Positions 49,953 to 60,071 of a stretch of DNA of 64,000 nucleotides are shown here, in pieces. Location: the NCBI GenBank assembly GCA_031553755.1, contig JAVBKZ010000010.1, forward strand, positions 1 to 64,000. The letters run 5' to 3'. Position 1 is the stretch's first letter. Each line of letters starts with the position of its first letter. The stretch is from JAIRVZ01 sp031553755. Lineage in GTDB: Bacteria > Bacteroidota > Bacteroidia > Bacteroidales > Azobacteroidaceae. The notes under the pieces were generated by a model, which was not told where the DNA came from, did not search any database, and worked only from the letters and a program-made list of their open reading frames with translations. The position numbers and the translations under genes are program-made.

Positions 49953-50041
49953 TTGAGAATGGAGAGTTGAGAATGGAGAATGATTTTCGTTGATTTCACT
50001 TTCAATTCTCAACTCTCAATTCTCAATTCTCAATTCTCAAC
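49951..50041 (+). repeat. Word-repeat hairpin with ATTGAGA / ATGGAGA heptamers
   Basis: The left arm (from 49952) is ATTGAGA, ATGGAGA, GTTGAGA, ATGGAGA. The right arm (50001-50041) is TTCAATTCTCAACTCTCAAT followed by more TCTCAAT words. It fills the gap between the SDR and PL6 genes. Confidence 0.75.
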
Positions 50042-50046
50042 ATCCC

Positions 50047-52746
50047 ATGAAACAGATATTTACATCCATATTATTACTTCTTTCGTTTGTCGTACATGCA
50101 CAGACGACTGTGATTAATACTTCTTTCGAAGATTATACTTTAGGAAGTATTAAGAACCAAAATAAATGGACTACAACCAAAGGTAACGCGAACATTGTCG
50201 CAAGTACAGATTATGCCCATACCGGAAATAATGGATTGCAATTTTTGAATACAGTTGCCACTCAAGTTGATTTCGAACCTTACTCCAAATCAGTAATCGG
50301 AGTTGGAGGAGATGTTTATGTCGACTTTTGGATTAAAATAAAAAGTCTTGGAGCCACTTTTACAATCATGGGATACGATTTAGGCTCTTCTACTAACAGG
50401 AACCTTGCCATAGAATTTGGCACGGATAATAAAATTAAAGTATATGATGGAAGTTCGGGTTCTGCAACCGTTAAACCTGCCAATTATATAGTAAACACTT
50501 GGTATCGTTTGTCATTTAAACTCAGCCATTCTACGAAAAAATATTGGTTTGCCTTAAATGGAAGCCCATACAATACAGCCTTAGGTTTTAGAGAAGTTCA
50601 GGTAGAACCGGTTGATTTTCATTCTTTACGCTTTTCTCATCCGGCATCTACAACTAATTGCGATGTTGCCATTGATGATTTATACATCGGAAATAATCCT
50701 ATTTCAGATATTAATTTCGCGGAAGCCACTCCTAACGAAACATTCGCAGTAACAGTGAATCAACCAACCAATGCAACCATCACATTATCTCCCGAACCTG
50801 TTAATGGAAAATATGAAAAAGGAACCAAAGTAACGGCATCTGTAGAAATCCCGGATTTATGTAACTATCGTTTTACGAAATTTACGGGAGATATTACAGC
50901 AACGACTAATCCTGCTGCATTTACCGTGAGTAAAGACATGACAATCGGAGCGCAAATTGATGAAAATCCGGCAAACGGAACAACTCGTTCAGTTTCGACT
51001 ACCGCTCAATTAACTTCAGCTTTAGCGGCAATGTGTCCCGGCGATATCATTGAATTAGCCGATGGAACTTACAATATTTCTTCCCTTGCAATTACTCGTG
51101 GTGGTTGTGAAAGCCGTCCTATCATTATACGCGCTAAAAATCAAGGGATGGCAAAATTGACAGGAAAAGTAGCTTGGTCATTGAAACAAGTAGGATATGT
51201 TACTATTGAAGGTTTGGTGATAGAATCATCTTATGTTGCTACTATTTTCAAGTTGGAAGGATGTAACAATATCCGCATAAGCAAAAATATTCTTCGCATG
51301 ACTAAAGACAGCGAAGGACAAACTTCTAAATGGATTACAATCGGAGATTTATGGGACAATACAATTTGTACCAGTCATCATAACCGTATTGACCATAATT
51401 ATTTCGATACCAAATTAGATGGCGGCGCATGGGTTATATTAGATGGCGCTCATGGAACTTCTCCCGGAGATATTTCGAAATACGACCGCATCGACCACAA
51501 TTATTTCCGCAACAATACACCGCGTGCAGATAACGAAAAAGAAACTATCCGGTTAGGTGTTAGCGATTTGACTCCTTGTAGTGCATATTGTACTGTTGAA
51601 TACAATCTTTTTGAAGAATGCGATGGCGACCCCGAAATTGTTTCAGTTAAATCGTGTGACAATATCATTCGTTACAATACTTTCCGTAAATGTTTGGGAA
51701 CATTGAGTTTGCGTCAGGGATTCAGAAATACGGTTGAAGGAAACTATTTCTTCGGAGAAGGTAAAATTGTAGAAGGTAATGGTTGTGGTGGAATTCGCGT
51801 GTATGCGAAAGACCATAAAATTTACAACAATTATTTCGAAGGATTAACCGGAGAAAAATGGGATGCTGCTTGCACCATTACCAATGGAGATAATGCCAAT
51901 ACATCAAACAGTTGGAGTTCGCATTTTATTCCCGAAAACGTAGTATTTGCATTCAATACATTCGTAAACAATAAATCAAATGTAGAAATCGGTTTTACCA
52001 ATAACGACAATTACGGAAAAGCGCCGGCGAATTGCGTAATCTCGAATAACATCTTTATTGAAGATACCAATCCGATTGTAAAAAGTTACAGTAGCAAATC
52101 TTTGTCAGGAGTAACTTTCTCAAATAACATCATGTATCCGACAGGAACGGCTACTTTAGGAATTACACTTACGGAAAGTCAGGCAAAACAAATCAATCCT
52201 CAATTGATAAAATCCGATTGTAAGACTCATGGCGATAATTGCAATGAAAATTTGCCTTATGCCGTATACAAATTAACATCCGGAAGTCCGGCGATTAATG
52301 CTGCAACAGGAAGTTATGATTATGTCACCTTGGATTTTGAAGGACAAACTCGTGAAGGTGTTAAAACAATCGGAGCAGATACGCATAGCAATACCGAAAT
52401 TAAAATTGGTGTTTTGGGAACCGAACATGTTGGTCCGGATGCCATAGATTTCACTTTAACCATATCAAGTCCGAACAATATTTCCACAACAGTTGTAGAG
52501 AAACCTGTAGTTGATGTAGCAATTCTTGATAAAATAGCAATAGTTCAATTTGCAGCAGCAACTTTATCTAATGTAAAAGTGAATATTTATGACATTACAG
52601 GTTTGTTGGCGAAGTCGGTTGATACAAAGGCATCTACAGGATTGAATCAACTAATGATTCCTTTGAGTGAATTGAATGGAATTTATATTATTGAAGTAAA
52701 TACTAACGAATATAAGGCGACTAAGAAAGTTAGGATTTACCCCTAA
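50047..52746 (+). CDS. PL6 alginate lyase with T9SS sorting tail
   Basis: 899 residues from the ATG at 50047; in-frame codons farther upstream come from the repeat element. A signal peptide ends at VVHAQ. Residues about 20-230 form a jelly-roll, carbohydrate-binding-like region. The PL6 parallel beta-helix (about 310-720) carries catalytic Lys535 (EIVSVKSCDN) and Arg556 (LSLRQGF), 21 residues apart as in characterised PL6 enzymes. The end (VKVNIYDITGLLAKS, NGIYIIEVNT, KKVRIYP) is a type A T9SS tail, so the enzyme is probably secreted or displayed on the surface. Confidence 0.9.
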   Translation: MKQIFTSILLLLSFVVHAQTTVINTSFEDYTLGSIKNQNKWTTTKGNANIVASTDYAHTGNNGLQFLNTVATQVDFEPYSKSVIGVGGDVYVDFWIKIKSLGATFTIMGYDLGSSTNRNLAIEFGTDNKIKVYDGSSGSATVKPANYIVNTWYRLSFKLSHSTKKYWFALNGSPYNTALGFREVQVEPVDFHSLRFSHPASTTNCDVAIDDLYIGNNPISDINFAEATPNETFAVTVNQPTNATITLSPEPVNGKYEKGTKVTASVEIPDLCNYRFTKFTGDITATTNPAAFTVSKDMTIGAQIDENPANGTTRSVSTTAQLTSALAAMCPGDIIELADGTYNISSLAITRGGCESRPIIIRAKNQGMAKLTGKVAWSLKQVGYVTIEGLVIESSYVATIFKLEGCNNIRISKNILRMTKDSEGQTSKWITIGDLWDNTICTSHHNRIDHNYFDTKLDGGAWVILDGAHGTSPGDISKYDRIDHNYFRNNTPRADNEKETIRLGVSDLTPCSAYCTVEYNLFEECDGDPEIVSVKSCDNIIRYNTFRKCLGTLSLRQGFRNTVEGNYFFGEGKIVEGNGCGGIRVYAKDHKIYNNYFEGLTGEKWDAACTITNGDNANTSNSWSSHFIPENVVFAFNTFVNNKSNVEIGFTNNDNYGKAPANCVISNNIFIEDTNPIVKSYSSKSLSGVTFSNNIMYPTGTATLGITLTESQAKQINPQLIKSDCKTHGDNCNENLPYAVYKLTSGSPAINAATGSYDYVTLDFEGQTREGVKTIGADTHSNTEIKIGVLGTEHVGPDAIDFTLTISSPNNISTTVVEKPVVDVAILDKIAIVQFAAATLSNVKVNIYDITGLLAKSVDTKASTGLNQLMIPLSELNGIYIIEVNTNEYKATKKVRIYP

Positions 52747-52789
52747 AGGGGACTTTTGTAAATACTGTTAGTTGCCTTTTTATTTTTAA

Positions 52790-52866
52790 ATATTGAAACA
52801 ACAACGCAAAGCATTGGGAATATTTTACAAATGATTTTAACGATATCTTCAAAACTTTGTATAATG
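52790..52866 (+). repeat. Intergenic hairpin element, copy A
   Basis: Contains TTGAAACAACAACGCAAAG at the left and TCTTCAAAACTTTGTATAA at the right, which can pair imperfectly. Closely similar to 55117-55192. Confidence 0.55.
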
Positions 52867-52934
52867 GTAATTACAAATGTATAAGATTAGAGATTAATAA
52901 CAAATATTTTTATAACAAATTAAATTTTTATGTC

Positions 52935-55112
52935 ATGAAAAAATTAATTACACTTTTGTTTGCTTCGATGACGCTTTCGCTTTCGGCACAAACGTTACTG
53001 ATTCAGGAAAATTTTCAAAATTGGACAGCGCAAGCTACTTCCGGAGTATATTCTATAACAAAAACAATTACATCTGGAGGACAAGAAACATTTACTTCTG
53101 ACAAATTAATTGTTCAACCTAGTCAATCTATTGGAGGTGCAGGTACTGCTGCCGGAAATGGAAATCCTTCAGTAGGAAGGGTTACTATTGGATCTACAAA
53201 CGGATACTTAGAGTTACCAACTTTACCTTCTGTAGGAAAAATTCAAATAAAAGCAAATATAGGAACTGACCAAAGAACAATGAAATTACAAATAAAAAAT
53301 ACTTTAGGTTCTTTTGATGATATTCCTAATTCAACAATTGCAGTTAGCAAAGATGTTACAGCTTTATATGAATTTGAATATGAATACGCAACTCCAACTA
53401 CAATTAGAGTTGTAACATCTAATAGTTCTTTGAACATATGGGATTTAGCTGTTTATTCCTATGAACCATCTTCTTTAGAAACAACCTCCATTGTACCTGC
53501 CGAAAATGCAGAAGTATTATATTCTGCTTTAGATGCAGCAACAATTACATTCAACAAAACAATTTCGAAAGGGACAGGAACTATTACTTTGTCAGATGGA
53601 ACTAATGTTGAAAATATTTCTTTAACCAATGTTACGATAAGCGATGCAGTTGCTTCAATTCCTCTTACATTATCAGCAGATAAATCTTATACATTAACTG
53701 TTCCGGCAGGGACTTTTGTTGCAGGAGCGGAGTCTTCGACAGCAATAATTCGTCATTTTACGACAATAGGAAGCCTTGCTAATGTAAATTATTTAATTAA
53801 TGAAAATTTCGATACTAAAGATTTGAGTTCTTCTAACTGGGATAATGTGACTTCGAATACTGCGTTTAATACAAATAATTTATTTTATAAGGCAGGAGGT
53901 GCCGCTTCATTATCAATAGCCAGCAATATTCTACAAACTGTTGAACTGCCGGGTGCAGGCTCATTAGTTTATTGGGCAAAACATAGCAGTAGTAGCAATA
54001 CTACACTTGATTTGGTTATTAGTGCCGATAAGGGGAATACAGGGACATTTACAGAAATTGGTAGAATAACAAAACCAACTAATACAACATTTGCCTTGCA
54101 AAAAATTGATATTGATTATAATGGTCCTATTGTAATCAAAATGGAAGTTTCAGGAAGCGGTAGTACTCAAATTGGCTTGGATAATATTACTCTGACTCCA
54201 TATAAGGCAAATAAAATTCCAGTGATAGAAGATGTATATACAGCTCCTCGCTATCCAAGTGAATCGGATGCCATCAAAATTATAGGAAAAGTTACAGATG
54301 CGGATATTGAAACAATACAAGCACAATGGGGAACAGATGCTACTTTATCAGGAGGAACAATTGCTTTAACATTGAATGGTGGTGTTTATGAATCAGCGAC
54401 TATTCCATCTTTAGATGCAGACCAAACATTATACTATCAAATAATTGCGACTGATGCATCTTCTGTTATAAAATCAAGTATTTACGAAATTCCTATTTAT
54501 AAAGCATACACTAACGCTGAGAATTTTAATACCAATTTTACATCTCTTGTTACATCCGGTTTTAGTAATGTAGGCCCGATAGTATCAAATAATGTTACAT
54601 ATAACTTTACAGCAGCTTCACGAACTACTAATACTACAAAAAATATTGAAGGAACAACAATTGTATTGGAAAAATTAGCAAGTGAAGGAAGTATATCTGC
54701 TGATTTTACATCGTTGGGAAGTATCAATTTTGACGTATTACAGACTTCGGGAACTGTGACTTTAGCTATTTACAAAAACGATGCAAGTAATGAAGATAAT
54801 CGGATAAAAACAGTAACTATAGCCGGAACTCCCGGTGCTGTAAATACAGGAGATATAGAATTTAATTTATCCTCGTCAACTAGAGTTATTATTAAAAATC
54901 TAGGAGGAGGTCAAGTTTCGATTGATAATTTACGTTGGTCTTCTTATACTGCTACCACCATCAAAGAAACTCAAAACTCAGCTACTCCTGTTTCCGAACA
55001 ATACTATACAATAACAGGAGTTTTAGTTTCTCCTTCTGCAACTGGTTTTCTTATTAAGAAGACTACTTATGACAATGGAGTAATCGAAACAACAAAGATT
55101 TTCAAAAAATAA
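52935..55112 (+). CDS. Secreted protein with ENFQNW domain, Ig-like domains and sorting-type tail
   Basis: 725 residues from the ATG at 52935 (MKKLITLLFASM, signal peptide ending LSLSAQ). Residues about 20-170 contain IQENFQNWTAQATSG, a domain shared with the next protein. A Big_5-type Ig domain follows (TTSIVPAENAEVLYSALDAA, FNKTISKGTGTITLSDGT), then jelly-roll-like and Ig-like repeats. The last 38 residues (YYTITGVLVSPSATGFLI, NGVIETTKIFKK) form a short tail also seen in the next protein. No catalytic motif. Probably a surface alginate-binding protein, by context only. Confidence 0.65.
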   Translation: MKKLITLLFASMTLSLSAQTLLIQENFQNWTAQATSGVYSITKTITSGGQETFTSDKLIVQPSQSIGGAGTAAGNGNPSVGRVTIGSTNGYLELPTLPSVGKIQIKANIGTDQRTMKLQIKNTLGSFDDIPNSTIAVSKDVTALYEFEYEYATPTTIRVVTSNSSLNIWDLAVYSYEPSSLETTSIVPAENAEVLYSALDAATITFNKTISKGTGTITLSDGTNVENISLTNVTISDAVASIPLTLSADKSYTLTVPAGTFVAGAESSTAIIRHFTTIGSLANVNYLINENFDTKDLSSSNWDNVTSNTAFNTNNLFYKAGGAASLSIASNILQTVELPGAGSLVYWAKHSSSSNTTLDLVISADKGNTGTFTEIGRITKPTNTTFALQKIDIDYNGPIVIKMEVSGSGSTQIGLDNITLTPYKANKIPVIEDVYTAPRYPSESDAIKIIGKVTDADIETIQAQWGTDATLSGGTIALTLNGGVYESATIPSLDADQTLYYQIIATDASSVIKSSIYEIPIYKAYTNAENFNTNFTSLVTSGFSNVGPIVSNNVTYNFTAASRTTNTTKNIEGTTIVLEKLASEGSISADFTSLGSINFDVLQTSGTVTLAIYKNDASNEDNRIKTVTIAGTPGAVNTGDIEFNLSSSTRVIIKNLGGGQVSIDNLRWSSYTATTIKETQNSATPVSEQYYTITGVLVSPSATGFLIKKTTYDNGVIETTKIFKK

Positions 55113-55116
55113 TTGA

Positions 55117-55192
55117 TTTGAAACCTCGATGCAAAGTTTTGAGAAAATAATGCAAATAAAAATAAGCTGTTTTTCAAAACTTTGCATCATAT
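55117..55192 (+). repeat. Intergenic hairpin element, copy B, perfect 15-bp arms
   Basis: GATGCAAAGTTTTGA (55128-55142) pairs perfectly with TCAAAACTTTGCATC (55174-55188). The flanks resemble 52790-52866, so the two gaps around the ENFQNW protein gene carry related elements. Confidence 0.75.
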
Positions 55193-55249
55193 ATAAAATA
55201 AAATCAGACCGACTAATAATAATAAGAATCATAGTTAAAATTACTCATC

Positions 55250-56728
55250 ATGAAGAAAATTGTACTAACAATGTTGACTTGTACAAGCGTATTGTTCGCT
55301 AATGCACAGTTAATTACAAGGGATTTTTTGACAGGTTATACTGTCGGAAACAATTTGGAAAAGGGCACTTATGCCAATACAACTCAAGGAGTTGGAACTC
55401 CAATTATGGCTAATCAATGGAGTCGGTCTGGTAAAGATGATGCTAATAATACATCTGGAGCAAATCCTAAAACTGTAGCTGCTCTTACTTATAGCGGATA
55501 TTCTGAATCAGGTAAGGATGTTGCTGTTGATTTACTTCAATTAGCAGAAGGAGGAAGAACGTCTATTTATTCTATAGCAAGCGATAACGTATATGGTGCA
55601 GGAACTTATTATGTGGCATTCATGTATAATGTGAGTGCTGCAAGTACAGACGCGGGAAATGAATTTTTCTCAATAGATGGAAACTACACAGGAAATTCCC
55701 AACGTGCAAGATTTGGAGTAAAAGGAATTAACGAAAATACGTATGCTATAGGATTAGGAGATGGAGGTGTACCAACTGATTTCTCAGGAACATATAATTT
55801 TAACCAAACATATTTGGCTGTTGTTAAAGTAACAATCGATGGAACAGGAGTTGGAACCACATGGGTATATATTAATCCGGATACAAAGGGAACAGAACCT
55901 ACTACAGCGACAGCGACATGTGGTATAACAGGAACTGCATTGAAATCTGTTAGAGGTATTGTTATTCGTCAAAGAAGCTCTTTGGCTGCTCAAATTGGAG
56001 GTATTCGCTTGGCAAAATCATGGAGCGATGCATTAGGTGAATCTCAAGATGATGGTGGAACTTATGTTTCTAAAGAAATCATTCACGAAAATTTCCAAAA
56101 TTGGCCGGCACAAGCCTCCAATGGAAATTACACTCAATCAATTAGTGTGGGAACGGCAACCGGAAATGTTGTAATGGCTAATTGTATCATTGAACCCGAA
56201 AAAGAATATGCAGCTGCAAGTCCAAGTTCCACAGGTAGATTGACTCTTCAAAAATCAAATGGAACAGGTGGTGCTGGTGCAGTTGAATTTCCTGAGGTAT
56301 CTAGTTGTGGGTCTATTAAATTAAACCTGAATAGTGGTTCATTAGGAAAGAGTCTTACTCTTCAAAAGAAATCGGGTGATACTTGGGTAGAGCTTAAAAC
56401 ATTTACTTTGTCATCAACTGCTGCTGAAGAAGGAAAAACTTCATGTGTCGCCGGCAACTACGAATATGAGGTAAAATCAGCGACTCCGGTTACATTGCGA
56501 GTTATTAATCCTACAACTTCTACAATTTACATTTGGGAAGCATGGGTAACTGATTATATAAAGACTTCTACATATAATAAGCAAGCAAGTACTGATAAAG
56601 GAAATGTTATATCAACCCGTTATTACACGCTTACCGGTGTTCGCGTTCAGGAGCCGGCTTCCGGTATTTTCATTCAACAATCGATATACGAAAACGGAGC
56701 GGTTGAAACCATTAAAATCATGAAGTGA
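55250..56728 (+). CDS. Secreted two-domain protein with ENFQNW domain and sorting-type tail
   Basis: 492 residues. The signal peptide ends at LFANAQ. An N-terminal lectin-like region (about 20-265; FLTGYTVGNNLEKGTYANTT, YYVAFMYNVSAAS) is followed by a second copy of the domain seen in the preceding protein (IIHENFQNWPAQASNGNY, to about 440). The tail YYTLTGVRVQEPASGIFI, NGAVETIKIMK closely matches the preceding protein. It lies just upstream of susC in the alginate locus. Function unknown; polysaccharide binding is plausible. Confidence 0.65.
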   Translation: MKKIVLTMLTCTSVLFANAQLITRDFLTGYTVGNNLEKGTYANTTQGVGTPIMANQWSRSGKDDANNTSGANPKTVAALTYSGYSESGKDVAVDLLQLAEGGRTSIYSIASDNVYGAGTYYVAFMYNVSAASTDAGNEFFSIDGNYTGNSQRARFGVKGINENTYAIGLGDGGVPTDFSGTYNFNQTYLAVVKVTIDGTGVGTTWVYINPDTKGTEPTTATATCGITGTALKSVRGIVIRQRSSLAAQIGGIRLAKSWSDALGESQDDGGTYVSKEIIHENFQNWPAQASNGNYTQSISVGTATGNVVMANCIIEPEKEYAAASPSSTGRLTLQKSNGTGGAGAVEFPEVSSCGSIKLNLNSGSLGKSLTLQKKSGDTWVELKTFTLSSTAAEEGKTSCVAGNYEYEVKSATPVTLRVINPTTSTIYIWEAWVTDYIKTSTYNKQASTDKGNVISTRYYTLTGVRVQEPASGIFIQQSIYENGAVETIKIMK

Positions 56729-56739
56729 TAATTACCATT

Positions 56740-56878
56740 ATAGGAAGTTAGGTGAAGTTATAGGGAGTTAAAGGAAGTTAGAAGAATATTCCTTTAACTC
56801 TCTCTAACTCCCTCTTAACTCTCTCTAACTCCCTCTAACTCCCTCTAACTTCGTTTAACTCCCTTTAAAAACAAATTT
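56740..56878 (+). repeat. Word-repeat hairpin with TAACTCCCTC decamers
   Basis: The left arm has GGAAGTTAGG, GGGAGTTAAAGGAAGTTAG. The right arm has seven or more 10-bp words of the form TAACTCYCTC. It fills the gap before susC. Confidence 0.8.
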
Positions 56879-56881
56879 TCC

Positions 56882-59800
56882 ATGAAAAAGACTTGGAATC
56901 AATTAACAAAATTTACTTATTTGCTGCTGTTAAGTACATTTTTCTTTTTGTTACAGGCGGCAACTATTTCAGTCAACGCGCAATCCAAGACCGTGACGGG
57001 AACCATTGTCGATGAAACAGACTATCCTCTTATCGGAGTGAGTGTTGCAGTAAAAGGTACTACTACAGGAACCATAACCGACATCGACGGTAAGTATTCT
57101 ATTTCAGTATCTAACGCCAATGCGGCGATTCAATTTTCATTCATAGGCTATGTAGCTCAAACAATTACAGTTGGTAATCAAAACGTTATTGATGTAACAA
57201 TGAAAGAAGATACACAAACCTTAGACGAAGTGGTTGTCGTAGGTTATGGTGTACAAAAGAAATCACATTTGACCGGTTCGGTCTCAAAATTAAAAGGTGA
57301 TGGCTTGGATGAACTGCCGATATCTCGCGTTGATCAGGCTTTACAAGGAAAAATTGCCGGAGTTTCTATCGAAAACACAACCTCAGAAGTAGGAGAAACC
57401 CCTGTAATCCGCATTCGCGGAACAGGTTCCATCAGTGCAGGCAGCGAGCCCCTAATCGTTGTAGACGGATTTCCAATGACAGGAAGTGGCGGACTTGAGA
57501 GTATCAACTCCGCGGATGTATTATCCGTTGAAGTATTGAAAGATGCAGCTTCTGCCGCCATTTATGGTTCGCGTGCTGCAAATGGAGTTATCATGGTAAC
57601 CACTAAAAGCGGAACAGTCAATAAACCCAAATATACATTCAAAACTTATGCAGGAACTAAATCTCCATATTCGCTTCACCCGGTAATGAATACCGTTGAA
57701 TATGTGGATATGCTTGAGCGCGAAGCTGCTTTAGGCGGACCTGTTGTTGGTAATGGAGATAAAGCGGCACAGATCGTTGCATTAAATAATGGAAATACGG
57801 ATTGGCAGCAAGAAGGATTGCGTGATAACGCGATGATATATAATGCTCAATTTTCTGTAGCCGGAGGGAAGAAAGATTTGAAATATTACTTTTCAACATC
57901 ATATACAGACGACCAAGGTATTATGATCGACAATGACTACCAAAAATTCAATGTAAGAGCTAAAGTAGATGCTTTGTTGTCGCAAAAAGTAAAATTCGGA
58001 TTCAATTTTGCTCCATCTTATTCTAAACGTCAGCGCCCGGCTACCAATTTTATTGATTTTTACCGATTCTATTCCTGGTTACCAGAAAAGCATACTGAAT
58101 ATACTGCAAATCTTACCGGTAAGACTATCGGGGATTATGCTCACGGCCGCGATTTTAATAATATTCCCGGATCAGCATTGATAGACCCCCGAACAGGAAC
58201 TTCACCATTTTCATCCACTTCAGTAATTAACATGTGGCAAACGGTGAATAACAATCCCCGCTCGATAATGGATAATGACAAACGCTATCAAACCAATTAT
58301 CAAATGAATGGTACTGCTTATTTGTCTTTCGAATTAGCCAAAGGACTGGAATTTAAAACAAGTGATGGATTCAATGTAAAGTATGTTCAGGCAGACGAGT
58401 ACCGGAATAAAATGGCTCGTAAAGATGGGGAACCCAATCAAGCTACATTTGGAAGCGTGTTAACGATTGATATGCTTTCGGAAAATACATTGACTTATGA
58501 AAAGAAAATAAATAAGATACATGATTTCAGTATCATGGGAGGCTTTTCTGCTCAGCAAACCAAATATACTAATACCAATGTTGTGGGAGTGAATGCACCA
58601 ACTGACTTGGTAAAAAATCTTAAACAAATGTCATTGATATTGTCCGATCCAACTTACAGCTACCCAGATAAAGAATCGTTAATTTCTCTTTTATCTCGTG
58701 CAACTTATAGCTATGAAGACAAATATTTGATGTCGGCCAGTATTCGTGGCGATAAATCTTCTCTGTTTGCAGAAGGTCATCAATGGGCTGTATTTCCTTC
58801 AGTTTCTTTAGGTTGGAGAATGTCTGAAGAAAAATTCATGAAACAATATGAGTGGCTTGACCAACTTAAATTAAGAGGAAGCTGGGGGATGACCGGTAAT
58901 AAAGAGATTATGCCTTATGCCTATTTGACTACGATGGATTTGGCTAGTTATTCTTTGGGAAATGCCAATGGGAATGTGGTTCCAGGCTTGGCTAATACAA
59001 GCGGAATCATAGGTAACCCGGATATCTCATGGGAAAGTACTTTCGAATATAATACAGGAGTCGATATTTCAGTATTGAAAAGCCATTTGAACCTGAGTGT
59101 TGAATATTATTATTCAATCACAAATAAATTATTGTTTCAAGAACCAATTCCTTCTATAACAGGATATTCCTCTTATTGGAACAATGTTGGTAAAGTTCGT
59201 AATAAAGGAGTTGACATTGAATTAAGCAGTATAAATATATTGAAAAAAGATTTCGAGTGGGGAACTTCCCTGAATTTTTCTCACAATCGCAACCGCTTGT
59301 TGGAATTGGGAAGTGGCGAAGAGCGTCTGATAAACTACGGAGAACGCAATGAAATTTATGTGGCTAAGGTAGGAGACCCGGCCATTCAATATTACGGATA
59401 TAAAGTAATTGGAGTCTGGAATAGCGCAGAAGAAATTGCAGCCAATCCACATCATAATCTGGATGTTCCCGGAGGTTTAAGAGTTGCCAATACTAATGGA
59501 GATGGCGTGATCAACGATGAAGATAGAGTTCCGTTAGGGAATCCTTACCCCGACTTCAATTGGGGTATAACCAATACATTTAAATATAAAGATTTTGATT
59601 TTTCATTTATGTTTCAGGGGGTTCAAGGAATTGATGTCTTTAATGGAGACGGATATTATCAGGAAATAAAGAAATTGGATAAAAACTATACTAAAAATCG
59701 TTGGATCAATGCGGAAAATCCCGGAGACGGAAAAACGCCTTACTTTACCAATGGAATTCCATGGGAACTAACCAATTACATGATTGAAGACGGTTCTTAT

Positions 59801-60052
59801 ATTGCGCTTCGTGATGTTACTTTAGGATATAAATTATCCAAAAAGACATTGAGGCATTTAGGTGTCGGATCTTTCAGAGCTTATGTTACCGCTCAAAACT
59901 TACTTTATTTTATGGCTGATGGATATCGGGGAATTAATCCTGAGGCACGTTTGACAAGTGGTGAATATGGTTCTTCTCTGGTTGGAGGATACCAACGTGG
60001 AGGATTTCCTATACAACGTACTTTTACTATAGGGATTGATTTAACATTCTAA
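56882..60052 (+). CDS. SusC-like TonB-dependent outer-membrane transporter
   Basis: 1056 residues. Signal peptide, then a carboxypeptidase-regulatory-like beta-sandwich (about 38-112; VTGTIVDETDYPLIGVSVAV), TonB-box-like sequence (QTLDEVVVVGYGVQKK), plug domain (VLKDAASAAIYGSRAANGVI) and a 22-strand barrel ending in a terminal Phe. It imports alginate oligosaccharides together with SusD, judging by the locus. Full length. Confidence 0.95.
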   Translation: MKKTWNQLTKFTYLLLLSTFFFLLQAATISVNAQSKTVTGTIVDETDYPLIGVSVAVKGTTTGTITDIDGKYSISVSNANAAIQFSFIGYVAQTITVGNQNVIDVTMKEDTQTLDEVVVVGYGVQKKSHLTGSVSKLKGDGLDELPISRVDQALQGKIAGVSIENTTSEVGETPVIRIRGTGSISAGSEPLIVVDGFPMTGSGGLESINSADVLSVEVLKDAASAAIYGSRAANGVIMVTTKSGTVNKPKYTFKTYAGTKSPYSLHPVMNTVEYVDMLEREAALGGPVVGNGDKAAQIVALNNGNTDWQQEGLRDNAMIYNAQFSVAGGKKDLKYYFSTSYTDDQGIMIDNDYQKFNVRAKVDALLSQKVKFGFNFAPSYSKRQRPATNFIDFYRFYSWLPEKHTEYTANLTGKTIGDYAHGRDFNNIPGSALIDPRTGTSPFSSTSVINMWQTVNNNPRSIMDNDKRYQTNYQMNGTAYLSFELAKGLEFKTSDGFNVKYVQADEYRNKMARKDGEPNQATFGSVLTIDMLSENTLTYEKKINKIHDFSIMGGFSAQQTKYTNTNVVGVNAPTDLVKNLKQMSLILSDPTYSYPDKESLISLLSRATYSYEDKYLMSASIRGDKSSLFAEGHQWAVFPSVSLGWRMSEEKFMKQYEWLDQLKLRGSWGMTGNKEIMPYAYLTTMDLASYSLGNANGNVVPGLANTSGIIGNPDISWESTFEYNTGVDISVLKSHLNLSVEYYYSITNKLLFQEPIPSITGYSSYWNNVGKVRNKGVDIELSSINILKKDFEWGTSLNFSHNRNRLLELGSGEERLINYGERNEIYVAKVGDPAIQYYGYKVIGVWNSAEEIAANPHHNLDVPGGLRVANTNGDGVINDEDRVPLGNPYPDFNWGITNTFKYKDFDFSFMFQGVQGIDVFNGDGYYQEIKKLDKNYTKNRWINAENPGDGKTPYFTNGIPWELTNYMIEDGSYIALRDVTLGYKLSKKTLRHLGVGSFRAYVTAQNLLYFMADGYRGINPEARLTSGEYGSSLVGGYQRGGFPIQRTFTIGIDLTF

Positions 60053-60071
60053 ACTCCAAAATGATATGATA

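Noticed and set aside
49990..50046. Upstream start for the PL6 gene
   Set aside because: The extra codons (ILNSQFSILNSQ) are a translation of the repeat element; the ATG at 50047 gives a proper signal peptide.
56740..56878. CRISPR-like repeated array before susC
   Set aside because: The repeats are contiguous 10-bp degenerate words without spacers, and they form the arm of a hairpin.
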